Positions 1-8,120 of a stretch of DNA of 64,000 nt are shown piece after piece; position 1 is the stretch's first letter, and every line of letters begins with the position of its first letter. A program made the position numbers and the translations under genes. A model generated the notes under the pieces. That model was not told the origin of the DNA. It did not search any database and saw nothing but the letters and a program-made list of their open reading frames with translations. The stretch comes from Piscinibacter gummiphilus (GTDB taxonomy: Bacteria; Pseudomonadota; Gammaproteobacteria; Burkholderiales; Burkholderiaceae_C): assembly GCF_002116905.1 (NCBI RefSeq), contig NZ_CP015118.1, positions 558,001-622,000 on the forward strand, read 5' to 3'.

Positions 1-28
1 GCCGGGGCGCACTGCAGCGGCGTTCTGA

Positions 29-808
29 TCACCAGTCCCGCATCCGGATCCGCAGCTTCGCCACCGTCGCCTGGTGGATCTGCGAGATCCGCGACGGACT
101 GAGCCCCAGCAGCGCGCCGATCTCCGCCAGGTCGAGCTCGCGCGCGTAGATCATCTGCATCACCTGGTGCTCCTGCGGCTCCAGGGCGTCGAAGGCCTTC
201 GCGAGGGCTTCGTGGCGCTGCTGGCGCTGCAGCAGGCGCTGCGGGTCGGCGTGTTCGTCCACGGCGAGCGCGTCCGGCTCGCCGGCCACCACCGCGGGAT
301 CGTCGGACGACGGCTCCAGCGCCTCGTCCTCCAGCCGCGTGGGCGCGGCGCCCGCGTCGAGCATCGCGCGGTAGAACACCTCGAGGGTCCAGCCCAGTTC
401 GTTCGCGACCTCCTTCGCGCGTGGCGCGCGGCCGAGGCGGTGTTCGAGCGCCTGCACCGCGGCGCGGATCTGCCGCTGCTGGCTGCGCACGTGCCGCGAC
501 AGTTCGTCGCCGGCGCGCAGCGAGTCGAGCATCGACCCTTCGATGCGGCGCGACGCGTAGGTGTCGAACGTGGCGCCGCGGCCCTCCTCGAAACGCGACA
601 GCGCCTCGTTGAGGCCGATCATGCCGGCCTGGACGAGTTCGTCCATCGCGACGTTCGCCGGCATCCGCGCCAGCATGCGGCCCGCGATCCGCTGCACGAG
701 CGGACGGTGCGCGAGCAGGCGCACGTTGCGATCGTCGGGATCGGGGGGAAGGACCTTCGGGTTCAAGCGGCAACCTCGCTGAGACGTCCACACGAGGATA
801 TCGTTCAC
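29..808 (-). CDS. fliA: FliA/WhiG-family (sigma-28) RNA polymerase sigma factor
   Basis: A 259-aa sigma factor of the FliA group. These proteins direct RNA polymerase to flagellar and chemotaxis promoters. Region 2 spans about residues 35-105, with DELVQAGMIGL at 56-66 and the TFDTYASRRIEGSMLD segment at 80-95 that is typical of FliA. Region 3 follows at about 106-150, then a short acidic linker, then a region 4 helix-turn-helix at about 226-252 (LAEIGALLGLSPSRISQ). The start is GTG at 808, with GGAGG 12 nt upstream; a later TTG start is possible. No flagellar gene is visible in the window, and the neighbour downstream on this strand lies outside it, so the flagellar role is inferred from the family. 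Confidence 0.85.
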   Translation of the reverse strand: MNDILVWTSQRGCRLNPKVLPPDPDDRNVRLLAHRPLVQRIAGRMLARMPANVAMDELVQAGMIGLNEALSRFEEGRGATFDTYASRRIEGSMLDSLRAGDELSRHVRSQQRQIRAAVQALEHRLGRAPRAKEVANELGWTLEVFYRAMLDAGAAPTRLEDEALEPSSDDPAVVAGEPDALAVDEHADPQRLLQRQQRHEALAKAFDALEPQEHQVMQMIYARELDLAEIGALLGLSPSRISQIHQATVAKLRIRMRDW

Positions 809-839
809 AACCGAATCCGCCCTCCGAAGAGGGGCATGC

Positions 840-2231
840 TCAGCGGACGGTCGCGTGCGGATGCTGCGGGTGTTCGAGCGTGTCGGCGATCAGTCGCAAC
901 GCATCGTCGCATTCGTTGCGCGTGAGCGGCCCGCCGAGGCACACGCGCACCGCGTCGGGCGGGTCGCCATCGGTCGAGAACGCGGCGCTCGCCACCACGG
1001 CCACGCCCTGCGTGCGCAGGTAGGACGCGAACTCCACCACGCTCCAGGACGACGACAGCGGCAGCCACAGGTGGAAGCCCTCGGGCTGCGACAGCACGCC
1101 GCGGCCCGCGAGGTGGCGCGAGGCCATCGCCTGGCGCGCCATCGACTCCGCTCGGATGGCCTGGACCATGGCCTCGGCCGTGCCGTCGAGCACCCAGCGG
1201 CTCGTGAGCGCGTTGGTGATGGGCGACGCCATCACCGTGGTGGCCCGCAGCGCGCCGGCCAGCCGCTGCGCCTGCCGTTCGCTGGGCGCACACACGTACG
1301 CGGTGCGCACGCCCGCGCCCAGGCACTTGCTGAAGCCGGTGACGTACCACGTGAGCTCCGGCGCGAGCAGCGCGATGGGCGAGGGCTTCTCGCGCGGCAG
1401 CATCGCGTAGGCGTCGTCCTCGATGATCGGGATCGAGAAGCGCAGCGCCACGTCGGCCAGCGCCTCGCGGCGGGCAGGCGAGATCGACGTCGTGGTGGGG
1501 TTGAGCACGGTCGGGTTGCAGTACAGCGCCTTCGGCTTGAGCGTCTTGCAGGCCAGTTCGAACGCGGCGGCGCTCGGGCCCTCGTCGTCGAGCGGCAACG
1601 CATGCAGCTGCACGCCCAGCTGGTTCGCGAGCGCCTTGATGCCCGGGTAGGTGAGCGACTCCACGCAGATCAGTTCGCCGGGTCGCGCGAGCTGCGACAC
1701 CAATGCGGCCAGCGCGCTGTGGATGCCGGGGCACACCAGCACGTGTTCGCCACGGCAGTCGGGCAGCACGCGGCGCAGCCACTGCACCGCGGCGCGGCGG
1801 TCGTCGGGGGCGCCGCCGAAGTCCTGGTAGCGCATCAGGTCGTACAGGTCGGTGCGGGCCATCACGTCGGCGGCGCTGTCGTGCATGCGGGCCAGCAGCG
1901 CCGCGTCGGCGGGCTCGGGTGGCATGTTCATCGTCATCTCGGCGCCGCTGCCGCCGCGCAGCGGCAGCGACGGGCTCGTGCCGCGCACGAAGGTGCCCAT
2001 GCCGGGCCGCGAGTCGATCAGCCCGCGCTTGCGCGCCTCCGCGTACGCGCGGGCCACCGTCGTGTAGTTCAGCCGCAGCAGGTCGGCGAGTTCGCGCAGC
2101 GTGGGCAGGCGCTCGCGGGCCGAGAGCCGGCCGTTGCGCACGTCCTCGGCGATCAGGTCGGCGATCAGCAGGTACGCGGGCTGCGCGCTCGCCTCGAGGC
2201 GGCGGGACCAGTGGGCGACGGGGTGGTTCAT
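840..2231 (-). CDS. MocR-type regulator (GntR winged helix plus aminotransferase I domain)
   Basis: A 463-aa transcription factor with an N-terminal GntR winged helix (about residues 18-85) and a fold-type I aminotransferase domain (about 110-455). The PLP lysine is K302 in GFSKCLGAG, with the supporting NP at 239-240 and EDDAY at 271-275. Family members sense a PLP-reactive ligand and usually bind direct repeats next to their own gene. The start chosen is ATG 2231, just before the conserved helix-turn-helix; the open frame continues upstream only because it reads through the TTGATCG repeats. The gene diverges from the Nit1C operon, so it is the obvious candidate regulator of that operon. The ligand is unknown. 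Confidence 0.9.
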   Translation of the reverse strand: MNHPVAHWSRRLEASAQPAYLLIADLIAEDVRNGRLSARERLPTLRELADLLRLNYTTVARAYAEARKRGLIDSRPGMGTFVRGTSPSLPLRGGSGAEMTMNMPPEPADAALLARMHDSAADVMARTDLYDLMRYQDFGGAPDDRRAAVQWLRRVLPDCRGEHVLVCPGIHSALAALVSQLARPGELICVESLTYPGIKALANQLGVQLHALPLDDEGPSAAAFELACKTLKPKALYCNPTVLNPTTTSISPARREALADVALRFSIPIIEDDAYAMLPREKPSPIALLAPELTWYVTGFSKCLGAGVRTAYVCAPSERQAQRLAGALRATTVMASPITNALTSRWVLDGTAEAMVQAIRAESMARQAMASRHLAGRGVLSQPEGFHLWLPLSSSWSVVEFASYLRTQGVAVVASAAFSTDGDPPDAVRVCLGGPLTRNECDDALRLIADTLEHPQHPHATVR

Positions 2232-2235
2232 CGGA

Positions 2236-2461
2236 TTGATCGCACGGGTTGATCGGATCGGCAGGGGGATTGATCGCATATCGCGTGCCCGCCGATCGCC
2301 CGAATGCGGTGCGCCGGGAGGGCTTGATCGGAGGCATTGATCGGATGGGAAAGCCTCGTGCTGGTGCGGGTTGTCGGCCGTCCGCAGGGGTTTTCCGGGG
2401 CTCGAAAAAAAGTTGATCGACCGCCACGCGGCCCGAATGCGTGTTGATCGCGGATTGATCG
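2236..2461 (+). repeat. Array of eight TTGATCG direct repeats between mocR and the Nit1C operon
   Basis: TTGATCG starts at 2236, 2249, 2270, 2324, 2337, 2413, 2444 and 2455, all in the same orientation. Most copies extend to (A/G)TTGATCG(C/G)A. Three tight pairs have starts 13, 13 and 11 bp apart, about one helical turn. The array fills most of the 317-bp divergent intergenic region. MocR proteins such as GabR bind direct repeats, so this is a likely operator array; that is inference. A 6-bp inverted repeat (2470-2475/2481-2486) and a strong but unused SD-like AAAGGAGGAGG (about 2496-2506) follow it. I see no clear sigma-70 promoter in the region. Confidence 0.8.
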
Positions 2462-2548
2462 CATGGCGGGTGCCATCGAGTGGCACACCGCATGCAAAGG
2501 AGGAGGGCGCGCAACCCCATCACCCCGATCCTTTCCACGGAGAACCTC

Positions 2549-3031
2549 ATGCCCAAAGTCACCCAACCCGCCAGCAAGAAAGGCGACTTCCTCGTCGACT
2601 ACGAAGAGAAGGTCTTCGAGGACGTGAAGGCCGAGCCCGGCGAGAAGGCGCTCGTCACGTTCCACACCGTCGCGTTCGAGGGCTCCATCGGCTTCGTGAA
2701 CCTGCTGCAGGCCACGCGCCTGCAGCGCAAGGGGTTCGAGACGTCGATCCTGCTGTACGGCCCGGGCGTGACGCTCGGCGTCAAGCGCGGCTTCCCGACC
2801 CTCGGCGACGAGGCCTTCCCGGGCCACCAGAACTTCAACAACCAGATCGGCAAGTTCATCGCCGAAGGCGGCAAGGTGTATGCCTGCCGCTTCGCGCTGC
2901 AGGCGCTGTACGGCCACGGCGAAGGCTCGCTGATCGAAGGCATCCGCCCGATCAGCCCGCTCGACGTGCTCGACATCGTGCTGCTGCACCGCAAGTCGAA
3001 CGCGTTCATCCTCGACACCTGGACGCTGTGA
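2549..3031 (+). CDS. MSMEG_0572/Sll0783-family protein of the Nit1C cluster
   Basis: A 160-aa soluble protein that resembles the MSMEG_0572/Sll0783 family, the usual first gene of the Nit1C cluster. Its biochemical role is unknown. The text shows an N-terminal tail, then a compact alpha/beta-like domain (about residues 35-155) with FEGSIGFVNLLQATRLQRKG and a glycine-rich GPGVTLGVKRGFPTLG stretch, somewhat like DsrE-type folds; the fold guess is mine. There is no signal peptide or membrane segment. The ATG at 2549 is preceded by GGAG at 2539-2542. The gene lies 16 bp upstream of the nitrilase gene and is the first gene after the TTGATCG array, so it probably opens the operon. Confidence 0.85.
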   Translation: MPKVTQPASKKGDFLVDYEEKVFEDVKAEPGEKALVTFHTVAFEGSIGFVNLLQATRLQRKGFETSILLYGPGVTLGVKRGFPTLGDEAFPGHQNFNNQIGKFIAEGGKVYACRFALQALYGHGEGSLIEGIRPISPLDVLDIVLLHRKSNAFILDTWTL

Positions 3032-3047
3032 AGGCCGGGGGACCTCG

Positions 3048-4082
3048 ATGAACGACTCCCCGAAGACGGTGCGCGCGGCGGCGGTGCAGATCGCCCCCGA
3101 CCTCGACCACCCCGAACGCACGCTCGACCGCGTGTGCGACGCGATCGACCGCGCGGCCGACCAGGGGGCGCAGCTCGCCGTGTTCCCCGAAACCTTCCTG
3201 CCGTACTACCCGTACTTCTCGTTCGTGCAGCCGCCGGTGCAACAGGGACCGGCGCACCTGCGCCTGTACGAGCACGCGGTGGTGGTGCCCGGCCCGGTGA
3301 CCCAGGCCGTGGCCGAACGCGCCGCCGCGCGCCGCTGCGTGGTGGTGCTCGGCGTCAACGAACGCGACCACGGCAGCCTCTACAACACGCAGCTGGTCTT
3401 CGACGCCGACGGCTCGCTCAAGCTCAAGCGCCGCAAGATCACCCCCACGTACCACGAGCGGATGATCTGGGGCCAGGGCGACGCCGCGGGCCTGAAGGTG
3501 GTGGACACCGCCGCGGGCCGCGTGGGGGCGCTCGCGTGCTGGGAGCACTACAACCCGCTCGCCCGCTACGCGCTGATGACCCAGCACGAGCAGATCCACT
3601 GCGCGCAGTTCCCCGGCTCGCTCGTGGGCCCCATCTTCGCGGACCAGATGGCCGTGACGATCCGCCACCACGCGCTGGAGTCGGGCTGCTTCGTCGTCAA
3701 CGCCACCGGCTGGCTCACCGACGCGCAGGTGGCCAGTGTCACGAAGGACCCCGCGCTGCAGGGCGCGCTGCGTGGCGGCTGCCACACCGCGATCGTTTCG
3801 CCCGAGGGCAGGTACCTCGCCGAGCCGCTGACCGAAGGCGAGGGGATGGTCGTCGCCGACCTCGACTTCGCGCTGATCACCAAACGCAAACGGATGATGG
3901 ATTCGGTGGGCCACTACGCCCGCCCCGAACTGCTGGGCCTGCTGGTCAACGACCGGCCCGCCGTGACCCGTGTGCCGATGAACCCCACCAGGAGCCCCTC
4001 CGATGAACACGCCCCCTCCGATCTCGCCGGCCAGCCGGCAGCTGATGACCGAGCTGCAGTCCTTCGGGTTGCGGCTGGCTGA
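3048..4082 (+). CDS. Nitrilase of the Nit1C clade
   Basis: A 344-aa carbon-nitrogen hydrolase. The Glu-Lys-Cys catalytic triad is visible: E48 (FPETFLPYYPY), K130 (KLKRRKITPTYHER) and C164 (ALACWEHYNPL). Nitrilases convert R-CN to the acid plus ammonia. The Nit1C cluster has been linked to growth on cyanide as a nitrogen source in other bacteria, but the natural substrate of this enzyme is not established. The start ATG 3048 follows a purine-rich GGGGGA. The last 26 codons overlap the next gene out of frame by 80 bp (4003-4082), while the recognisable domain ends before that tail. Confidence 0.93.
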   Translation: MNDSPKTVRAAAVQIAPDLDHPERTLDRVCDAIDRAADQGAQLAVFPETFLPYYPYFSFVQPPVQQGPAHLRLYEHAVVVPGPVTQAVAERAAARRCVVVLGVNERDHGSLYNTQLVFDADGSLKLKRRKITPTYHERMIWGQGDAAGLKVVDTAAGRVGALACWEHYNPLARYALMTQHEQIHCAQFPGSLVGPIFADQMAVTIRHHALESGCFVVNATGWLTDAQVASVTKDPALQGALRGGCHTAIVSPEGRYLAEPLTEGEGMVVADLDFALITKRKRMMDSVGHYARPELLGLLVNDRPAVTRVPMNPTRSPSDEHAPSDLAGQPAADDRAAVLRVAAG

Positions 4083-5121
4083 TCCCGGTGCCGCGAGCGG
4101 CGTCGCGAGCCGCCGCGGTGGGGCGGGCCCGTCGGACCACAAGGCCGTCACCGTCGACGGCCACACGATCATGGTGCCGGTGCACACGTCGAGCGCGTGG
4201 CAGTCGCCGTTCGTGGCCCAGGCGCCCGATGCCGAGGGCCGCAGCGCGCTGACGCGCGGCAGCATCCCGATCGCCCGCATCGAGTTCCCGAAGGCGCCGC
4301 GCTTCTACGCGCTGCAGACGATGGACGGCGTGCCGTACTCGCACATCGCGACGCTGCACGGCGCCGACGTGCTGGCCACGACCGTGCTGCAGACCTGCAT
4401 CCGCTACGAGAGCCGGAAGAAGACCTGCAAGTTCTGCGCGATCGGACAGTCGCTCGCCGCGGGCCGCACCATCGCGCACAAGACGCCCGAGCAGCTCGCC
4501 GAAGTGGCACGGGCGGCGGTGCTGCTCGACGGCGTGCGCCACATGGTGATGACGACCGGCACGCCGAACGCCACCGACCGTGGCGCGCAGGTGCTGTGCG
4601 ACAGCGCCTTCGCGATCAAGGCGGCGGTGGACCTGCCGCTGCAGGCCCAGTGCGAACCGCCGGACGACGACCGCTGGTTCGAGCGTTTGGCCGCCGCCGG
4701 CATCGACACGCTGGGCATGCACCTGGAGGTGGTGACGCCCGAGCTGCGCGAGCGGCTGATGCCGGGCAAGGCCACGGTGCCGGTGTCCCGCTACCTGACG
4801 GCCTTCGAGGCGGCGGTGAAGGTGTTCGGCCGCGGGCAGGTCAGCACGTACATCCTCGCGGGCCTGGGGGACACCCGCGAGGCCATCCTGTCGCTGTGCG
4901 AGACGCTGCTCGCGATCGGCGTGTACCCGTTCGTCGTGCCGTTCGTGCCCATCAGCGGCACGCCGCTCGAGGACCATCCGGCGCCGTCGCCCGACTTCAT
5001 GCGCTCGGTGCTGGAGCCGCTGGGGCGCATGGTGGGTGACGCGGGCCTGCGGTCCGGCGACATCAAGGCCGGTTGCGGCAAGTGCGGCGCGTGCTCGTCG
5101 CTGTCGGTGTTCGAGACATGA
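4003..5121 (+). CDS. Radical SAM protein, MSMEG_0568 family (Nit1C cluster)
   Basis: A 372-aa putative radical S-adenosylmethionine enzyme. The candidate cluster ligands are C132, C142 and C145, spaced CX9CX2C instead of the classical CX3CX2C. A second cysteine group at the C-terminus, C358-X2-C361-X2-C364 (GCGKCGAC), could hold an auxiliary Fe-S cluster. The middle looks like a TIM-barrel core (HMVMTTGTPN, STYILAGLGD). The reaction is unknown. The ATG at 4003 has AGGAG 8 nt upstream, which supports this start despite the 80-bp overlap with the nitrilase gene. Its stop overlaps the next start as ATGA. Confidence 0.9.
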   Translation: MNTPPPISPASRQLMTELQSFGLRLADPGAASGVASRRGGAGPSDHKAVTVDGHTIMVPVHTSSAWQSPFVAQAPDAEGRSALTRGSIPIARIEFPKAPRFYALQTMDGVPYSHIATLHGADVLATTVLQTCIRYESRKKTCKFCAIGQSLAAGRTIAHKTPEQLAEVARAAVLLDGVRHMVMTTGTPNATDRGAQVLCDSAFAIKAAVDLPLQAQCEPPDDDRWFERLAAAGIDTLGMHLEVVTPELRERLMPGKATVPVSRYLTAFEAAVKVFGRGQVSTYILAGLGDTREAILSLCETLLAIGVYPFVVPFVPISGTPLEDHPAPSPDFMRSVLEPLGRMVGDAGLRSGDIKAGCGKCGACSSLSVFET

Positions 5122-5663
5122 TCGATCTGGCCCCCGCCCCGCCGTTCGTGCCGTGCGAGTTCCGCGTGAAGTGGGCGCACGGCGACTGGGAACTCGACCA
5201 CGCCCGGCGCCTGCGCCGCGCGGTGTTCTGCGTGGAGCAGGGCGTGTTCGTCGGTGACGACACCGACGACATCGACGCTCACGCCCAGCTGCTCGTGGCC
5301 GTCGCCCACGTCGCCGGCCTGCCGGAGCAGGTGGTGGGCACGGTGCGCATCCACGAGGAGGCGCCGGGCCGCTGGTGGGGCTCGCGCCTCGCGGTGCACG
5401 CGGCGTTCCGCCACCACGGCCGCATCGGGGCCACGCTGATCCGCCTGGCGGTGGGCAGCGCCCACGCGCGCGGCTGCCACACCTTCCTCGCCCACGTGCA
5501 GGCGCAGAACGTGCCGATGTTCGAGAAGCTCGCATGGACCGGCCTCGCCGACGAGGTGCTGCACGGCCGGCCGCACCGGTTGATGTCGGCGGACCTGGCG
5601 GCCTATCCGCCGTGCCACACGCCCTACGCGGGCCACGTGGCCGCGTCGAGGAGCCGGCCATGA
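5118..5663 (+). CDS. GNAT-family N-acetyltransferase, MSMEG_0567 family
   Basis: A 181-aa GNAT-like protein. The fold is suggested by the FRVKWAHGDWELDHARRLRRAVF segment at the N-terminus, the VVGTVRIHE strand, and the acetyl-CoA loop region with HHGRIGATLIRLAVG (about 98-112), followed by NVPMFEKLAW. Substrate unknown. The start ATG 5118 overlaps the radical SAM stop (ATGA), indicating translational coupling; earlier in-frame starts would lie inside the radical SAM cysteine tail. The stop again overlaps the next ATG. Conserved linkage with the nitrilase and radical SAM genes argues that it acts in the same pathway. Confidence 0.85.
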   Translation: MIDLAPAPPFVPCEFRVKWAHGDWELDHARRLRRAVFCVEQGVFVGDDTDDIDAHAQLLVAVAHVAGLPEQVVGTVRIHEEAPGRWWGSRLAVHAAFRHHGRIGATLIRLAVGSAHARGCHTFLAHVQAQNVPMFEKLAWTGLADEVLHGRPHRLMSADLAAYPPCHTPYAGHVAASRSRP

Positions 5664-6616
5664 CGATGTCGGACCTCGCCGCGGCCCTGCGCGAGAGCCG
5701 CGGCTTCGCGCACAAGCGCGACATCGGCGACGCGGTGGGCGCGCTCGGCGCCCAGGCCGTGGGCACCGGCGACGACACCGCGGCGATCCCCGACGGCGAC
5801 GGCTGGCTGCTCTTCGCGATCGAGGGGTTCGTCGCCGACTTCGTCGCGACGATGCCCTGGTTCGCCGGCTGGTGCGGCGTGATGGTCAACGTGAGCGACA
5901 TCGCGGCGATGGGCGGGCGTCCCGTCGCGGTGGTCGACGCGGTGTGGAGCCGCGGGGCCGAAGGCTCGGCCCAGGTGATGGCCGGCATGGCCGCGGCCTC
6001 CGAGCGCTATGGCGTGCCGGTCGTGGGCGGCCACAGCAACCACCGCGCGTCCGAGTCGCAACTGGCCGTCGCCATCGTGGGTCGTGCGAAACGCCTGCTG
6101 ACGAGCTTCGACGCGCGACCGGGCCACGACCTCGTGATGGCGATCGACCTGCGCGGCGCGTACCAGGAACCGCATCCGTACTGGAACGCGGCCACCGAGG
6201 CGCCGGGTGAACGGCTGCGCGGCGACCTGGATCTGTTGCCCGCGATCGCCGAGGCGGGGCTGTGTGGCGCGGCGAAGGACATCAGCATGGCCGGGGCCGT
6301 GGGCACGGCGCTGATGCTGCTGGAGTGTTCGCGCGTGGGCGCCGTGATCGACGTCGACGCGATTCCGCGCCCGCCCGGTGTGCCGCTCGCCCGCTGGCTG
6401 CTGAGTTTCCCGAGCTTCGGCTTCGTGCTGAGCGTGCCGCCCGAGCACACCGGCGAGGTGCTCGCGCGGTTCGCCGCGCGGGGCATCGCCGCGGCGGTGG
6501 TCGGTGGCGTGGACGACTCGCAACGCGTGACCCTGCGCAGTGGTCCCGACGAGGCCGGGCTGTGGGACCTGCGATCGACCCCCTTCATTCTTCCAGGAGG
6601 ACCGGCCCATGCGTGA
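5660..6616 (+). CDS. AIR synthase-related protein, Sll0787 family (Nit1C cluster)
   Basis: A 318-aa ATP-binding protein of the PurM/ThiL/SelD/HypE superfamily. The N-terminal GTGDDTAAI (residues 36-44) and NVSDIAAMGG (77-86) match the metal-ATP loop and dimer strand of that fold; VVGGHSNH and DISMAGAVGTA follow. Superfamily members activate a substrate oxygen or amide by phosphorylation, so a kinase-like or ligase-like step is plausible, but the substrate is unknown. ATG 5660 forms ATGA with the preceding stop; a second ATG lies 6 nt downstream. The 3' end overlaps the glycosyltransferase start by 8 bp. Confidence 0.87.
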   Translation: MTMSDLAAALRESRGFAHKRDIGDAVGALGAQAVGTGDDTAAIPDGDGWLLFAIEGFVADFVATMPWFAGWCGVMVNVSDIAAMGGRPVAVVDAVWSRGAEGSAQVMAGMAAASERYGVPVVGGHSNHRASESQLAVAIVGRAKRLLTSFDARPGHDLVMAIDLRGAYQEPHPYWNAATEAPGERLRGDLDLLPAIAEAGLCGAAKDISMAGAVGTALMLLECSRVGAVIDVDAIPRPPGVPLARWLLSFPSFGFVLSVPPEHTGEVLARFAARGIAAAVVGGVDDSQRVTLRSGPDEAGLWDLRSTPFILPGGPAHA

Positions 6617-7811
6617 CACGTCCATCGAGCGCTGGTCCGCGCGGCTGCGCATCGGCCTGCTGACCCATTCGGTGAACCCGCGGGGGGGTGTGGTGCACAC
6701 GCTGGAACTCGCGAAGGCACTGCACGAGGCGGGGCACCACGTCACGGTGTTCGCGCCGGCCGGGCCGGGGCAGGGGCTCTTCCGGCCGGTACCGCACGCG
6801 GTGGAGCTGATGCCGTTGTCGCTGGCCTCGGGCGGTCTCGCGACCCGCGTGGGCGCGCGCATCGACGATTGCGTGAACCACCTGCGGCGCCGGCGTCCTG
6901 CCGACAGCTTCGACGTGCTGCACGCGCAGGACAGCATCAGCGGCAACGCGCTGGCGGTGCTGCGCGACGAGGGCGCCATCGGCGGGTTCACGCGCACCGT
7001 GCACCACCTCGACACCTTCGACGACCCGCGGCTGACGGCCTGGCAGCAGCGCGCGTTCCGCGCCGCCGACCAGGTGTTGTGCGTGAGCCGGCTGTGGTGC
7101 GACACGCTCAAGCGCGAACACCAGGTGGAGGCGTCGCTGGTGGCCAACGGCGTCGACCGCACGCGCTTCTCGCCGGGGCCTGGCCACGGCGACGACCGCG
7201 TGGCGCTGTCGCTCGGCCTGCGTCCGGGCAGCCCGCTGTTCCTCGCGGTGGGGGGCATCGAGGAGCGCAAGAACACCCGCCGCGTGCTGGCCGCCTTCGC
7301 CGAGGTGCGTCGCTCGATGCCGGCCGCGCAGCTCGCGATCGTGGGCGGCGCCACGCTGCTGGACCACGGCGACTACGTGCGTGCGTTCGACGTCGACCTC
7401 GCGGCGAGCGGCCTCGTGCCGGGCCGCGACGTGGTGCTGACCGGCGCCGTGCCCGATGCCGACATGCCTGCGCTGTTCCGCCTCGCCGACGCCCTGGTGA
7501 TGCCGTCGCTGCGCGAAGGCTTCGGCCTCGTCGTGCTCGAAGCACTGGCGAGCGGCACGCCGGTGGTCGTCTCGCGCATCGCACCGTTCACCGAATACCT
7601 CGACGCCGCGGAGGGCGGTTGGCTGTGGTCCGACCCGGAACGGTCCGGGTCGATCGCCTCGGCCATGGTGCGTGCCGCCGACCCCGCACGCGCCGCGTCC
7701 TTGCGCCGGTCACCGCCCGCGGTGCTCGACCGCTACAGCTGGACGGCCAGCGCCGCCCGCCACGTCGCGCTCTACCGCGCCCACCATGCCCTCGCGGGCC
7801 ATCCTTGCTGA
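6609..7811 (+). CDS. GT4-type glycosyltransferase, MSMEG_0565 family (Nit1C cluster)
   Basis: A 400-aa GT-B fold glycosyltransferase, group 1 (GT4). The N-terminal domain has the glycine loop SVNPRGGVVHTLELAKAL; the C-terminal domain has GGIEERKNTRRVL and the EX7E-type donor motif EGFGLVVLE (E303, E311). Donor and acceptor are unknown. The ATG at 6609 is preceded by an excellent AGGAGG (6595-6600) and overlaps the end of the AIR-synthase-like gene by 8 bp. A glycosyltransferase among nitrogen-related enzymes suggests that the cluster makes or modifies a small glycosylated metabolite; that is inference. Confidence 0.9.
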   Translation: MRDTSIERWSARLRIGLLTHSVNPRGGVVHTLELAKALHEAGHHVTVFAPAGPGQGLFRPVPHAVELMPLSLASGGLATRVGARIDDCVNHLRRRRPADSFDVLHAQDSISGNALAVLRDEGAIGGFTRTVHHLDTFDDPRLTAWQQRAFRAADQVLCVSRLWCDTLKREHQVEASLVANGVDRTRFSPGPGHGDDRVALSLGLRPGSPLFLAVGGIEERKNTRRVLAAFAEVRRSMPAAQLAIVGGATLLDHGDYVRAFDVDLAASGLVPGRDVVLTGAVPDADMPALFRLADALVMPSLREGFGLVVLEALASGTPVVVSRIAPFTEYLDAAEGGWLWSDPERSGSIASAMVRAADPARAASLRRSPPAVLDRYSWTASAARHVALYRAHHALAGHPC

Positions 7812-7818
7812 GACCACC

Positions 7819-8112
7819 ATGCCTGTCATGCACTTCACCGTCCGCTGGCCGGACGCCCAGGAATCCCGTTGCTACTCGCCCTCGCTCGTGGTGAAGGACT
7901 TCCTGGAACCCGGCCGGCACTACCCGCTGCCCGACTTCCTCGCACGCACCCGCGAGGCGCTGAACATCGCCTCCGAGCGCGTGCGCGCGAAGTACGGCTT
8001 CGCCTGCTCCGCCGCGATGGACCAGCTCGCCCGCATCGAAGACACGGCCGGGCGGTTCATCGACTGGCCCGAGGCCGGTGTCGACGTGATCGCCTTCGAC
8101 GACAACCCCTGA
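7819..8112 (+). CDS. MSMEG_0570-family protein of the Nit1C cluster
   Basis: A 97-aa protein matching the MSMEG_0570 family, found only with the other Nit1C genes and of unknown activity. It opens with a beta strand (MHFTVRWPDAQ) and contains CYSPSLVVKDFL and FLARTREALNIASERVRAKYGFACSAA, which looks like one long helix. There is no export signal. ATG 7819 lies 7 bp after the glycosyltransferase stop and 8 bp separate its stop from the flavoprotein start. Its size suggests an accessory or carrier-like subunit rather than an independent enzyme. Confidence 0.85.
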   Translation: MPVMHFTVRWPDAQESRCYSPSLVVKDFLEPGRHYPLPDFLARTREALNIASERVRAKYGFACSAAMDQLARIEDTAGRFIDWPEAGVDVIAFDDNP

Positions 8113-8120
8113 GGACTTCC

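Noticed and set aside
2236..2461. TTGATCG array considered as a CRISPR or mobile-element repeat
   Set aside because: The repeat unit is only 7 bp with irregular spacing of 11-76 bp, no uniform spacers, no cas genes and no terminal inverted repeats.
2232..2486. Longer start for the MocR regulator (about 85 extra residues)
   Set aside because: The extension only reads through the TTGATCG repeats, giving repeated I-N-P-like residues, and lies before the conserved helix-turn-helix. ATG 2231 fits the family.
2496..2506. AAAGGAGGAGG as the ribosome site of an extra small gene before the MSMEG_0572-like gene
   Set aside because: No start codon lies 4-12 nt after it. The next in-frame ATG, 2549, has its own GGAG.
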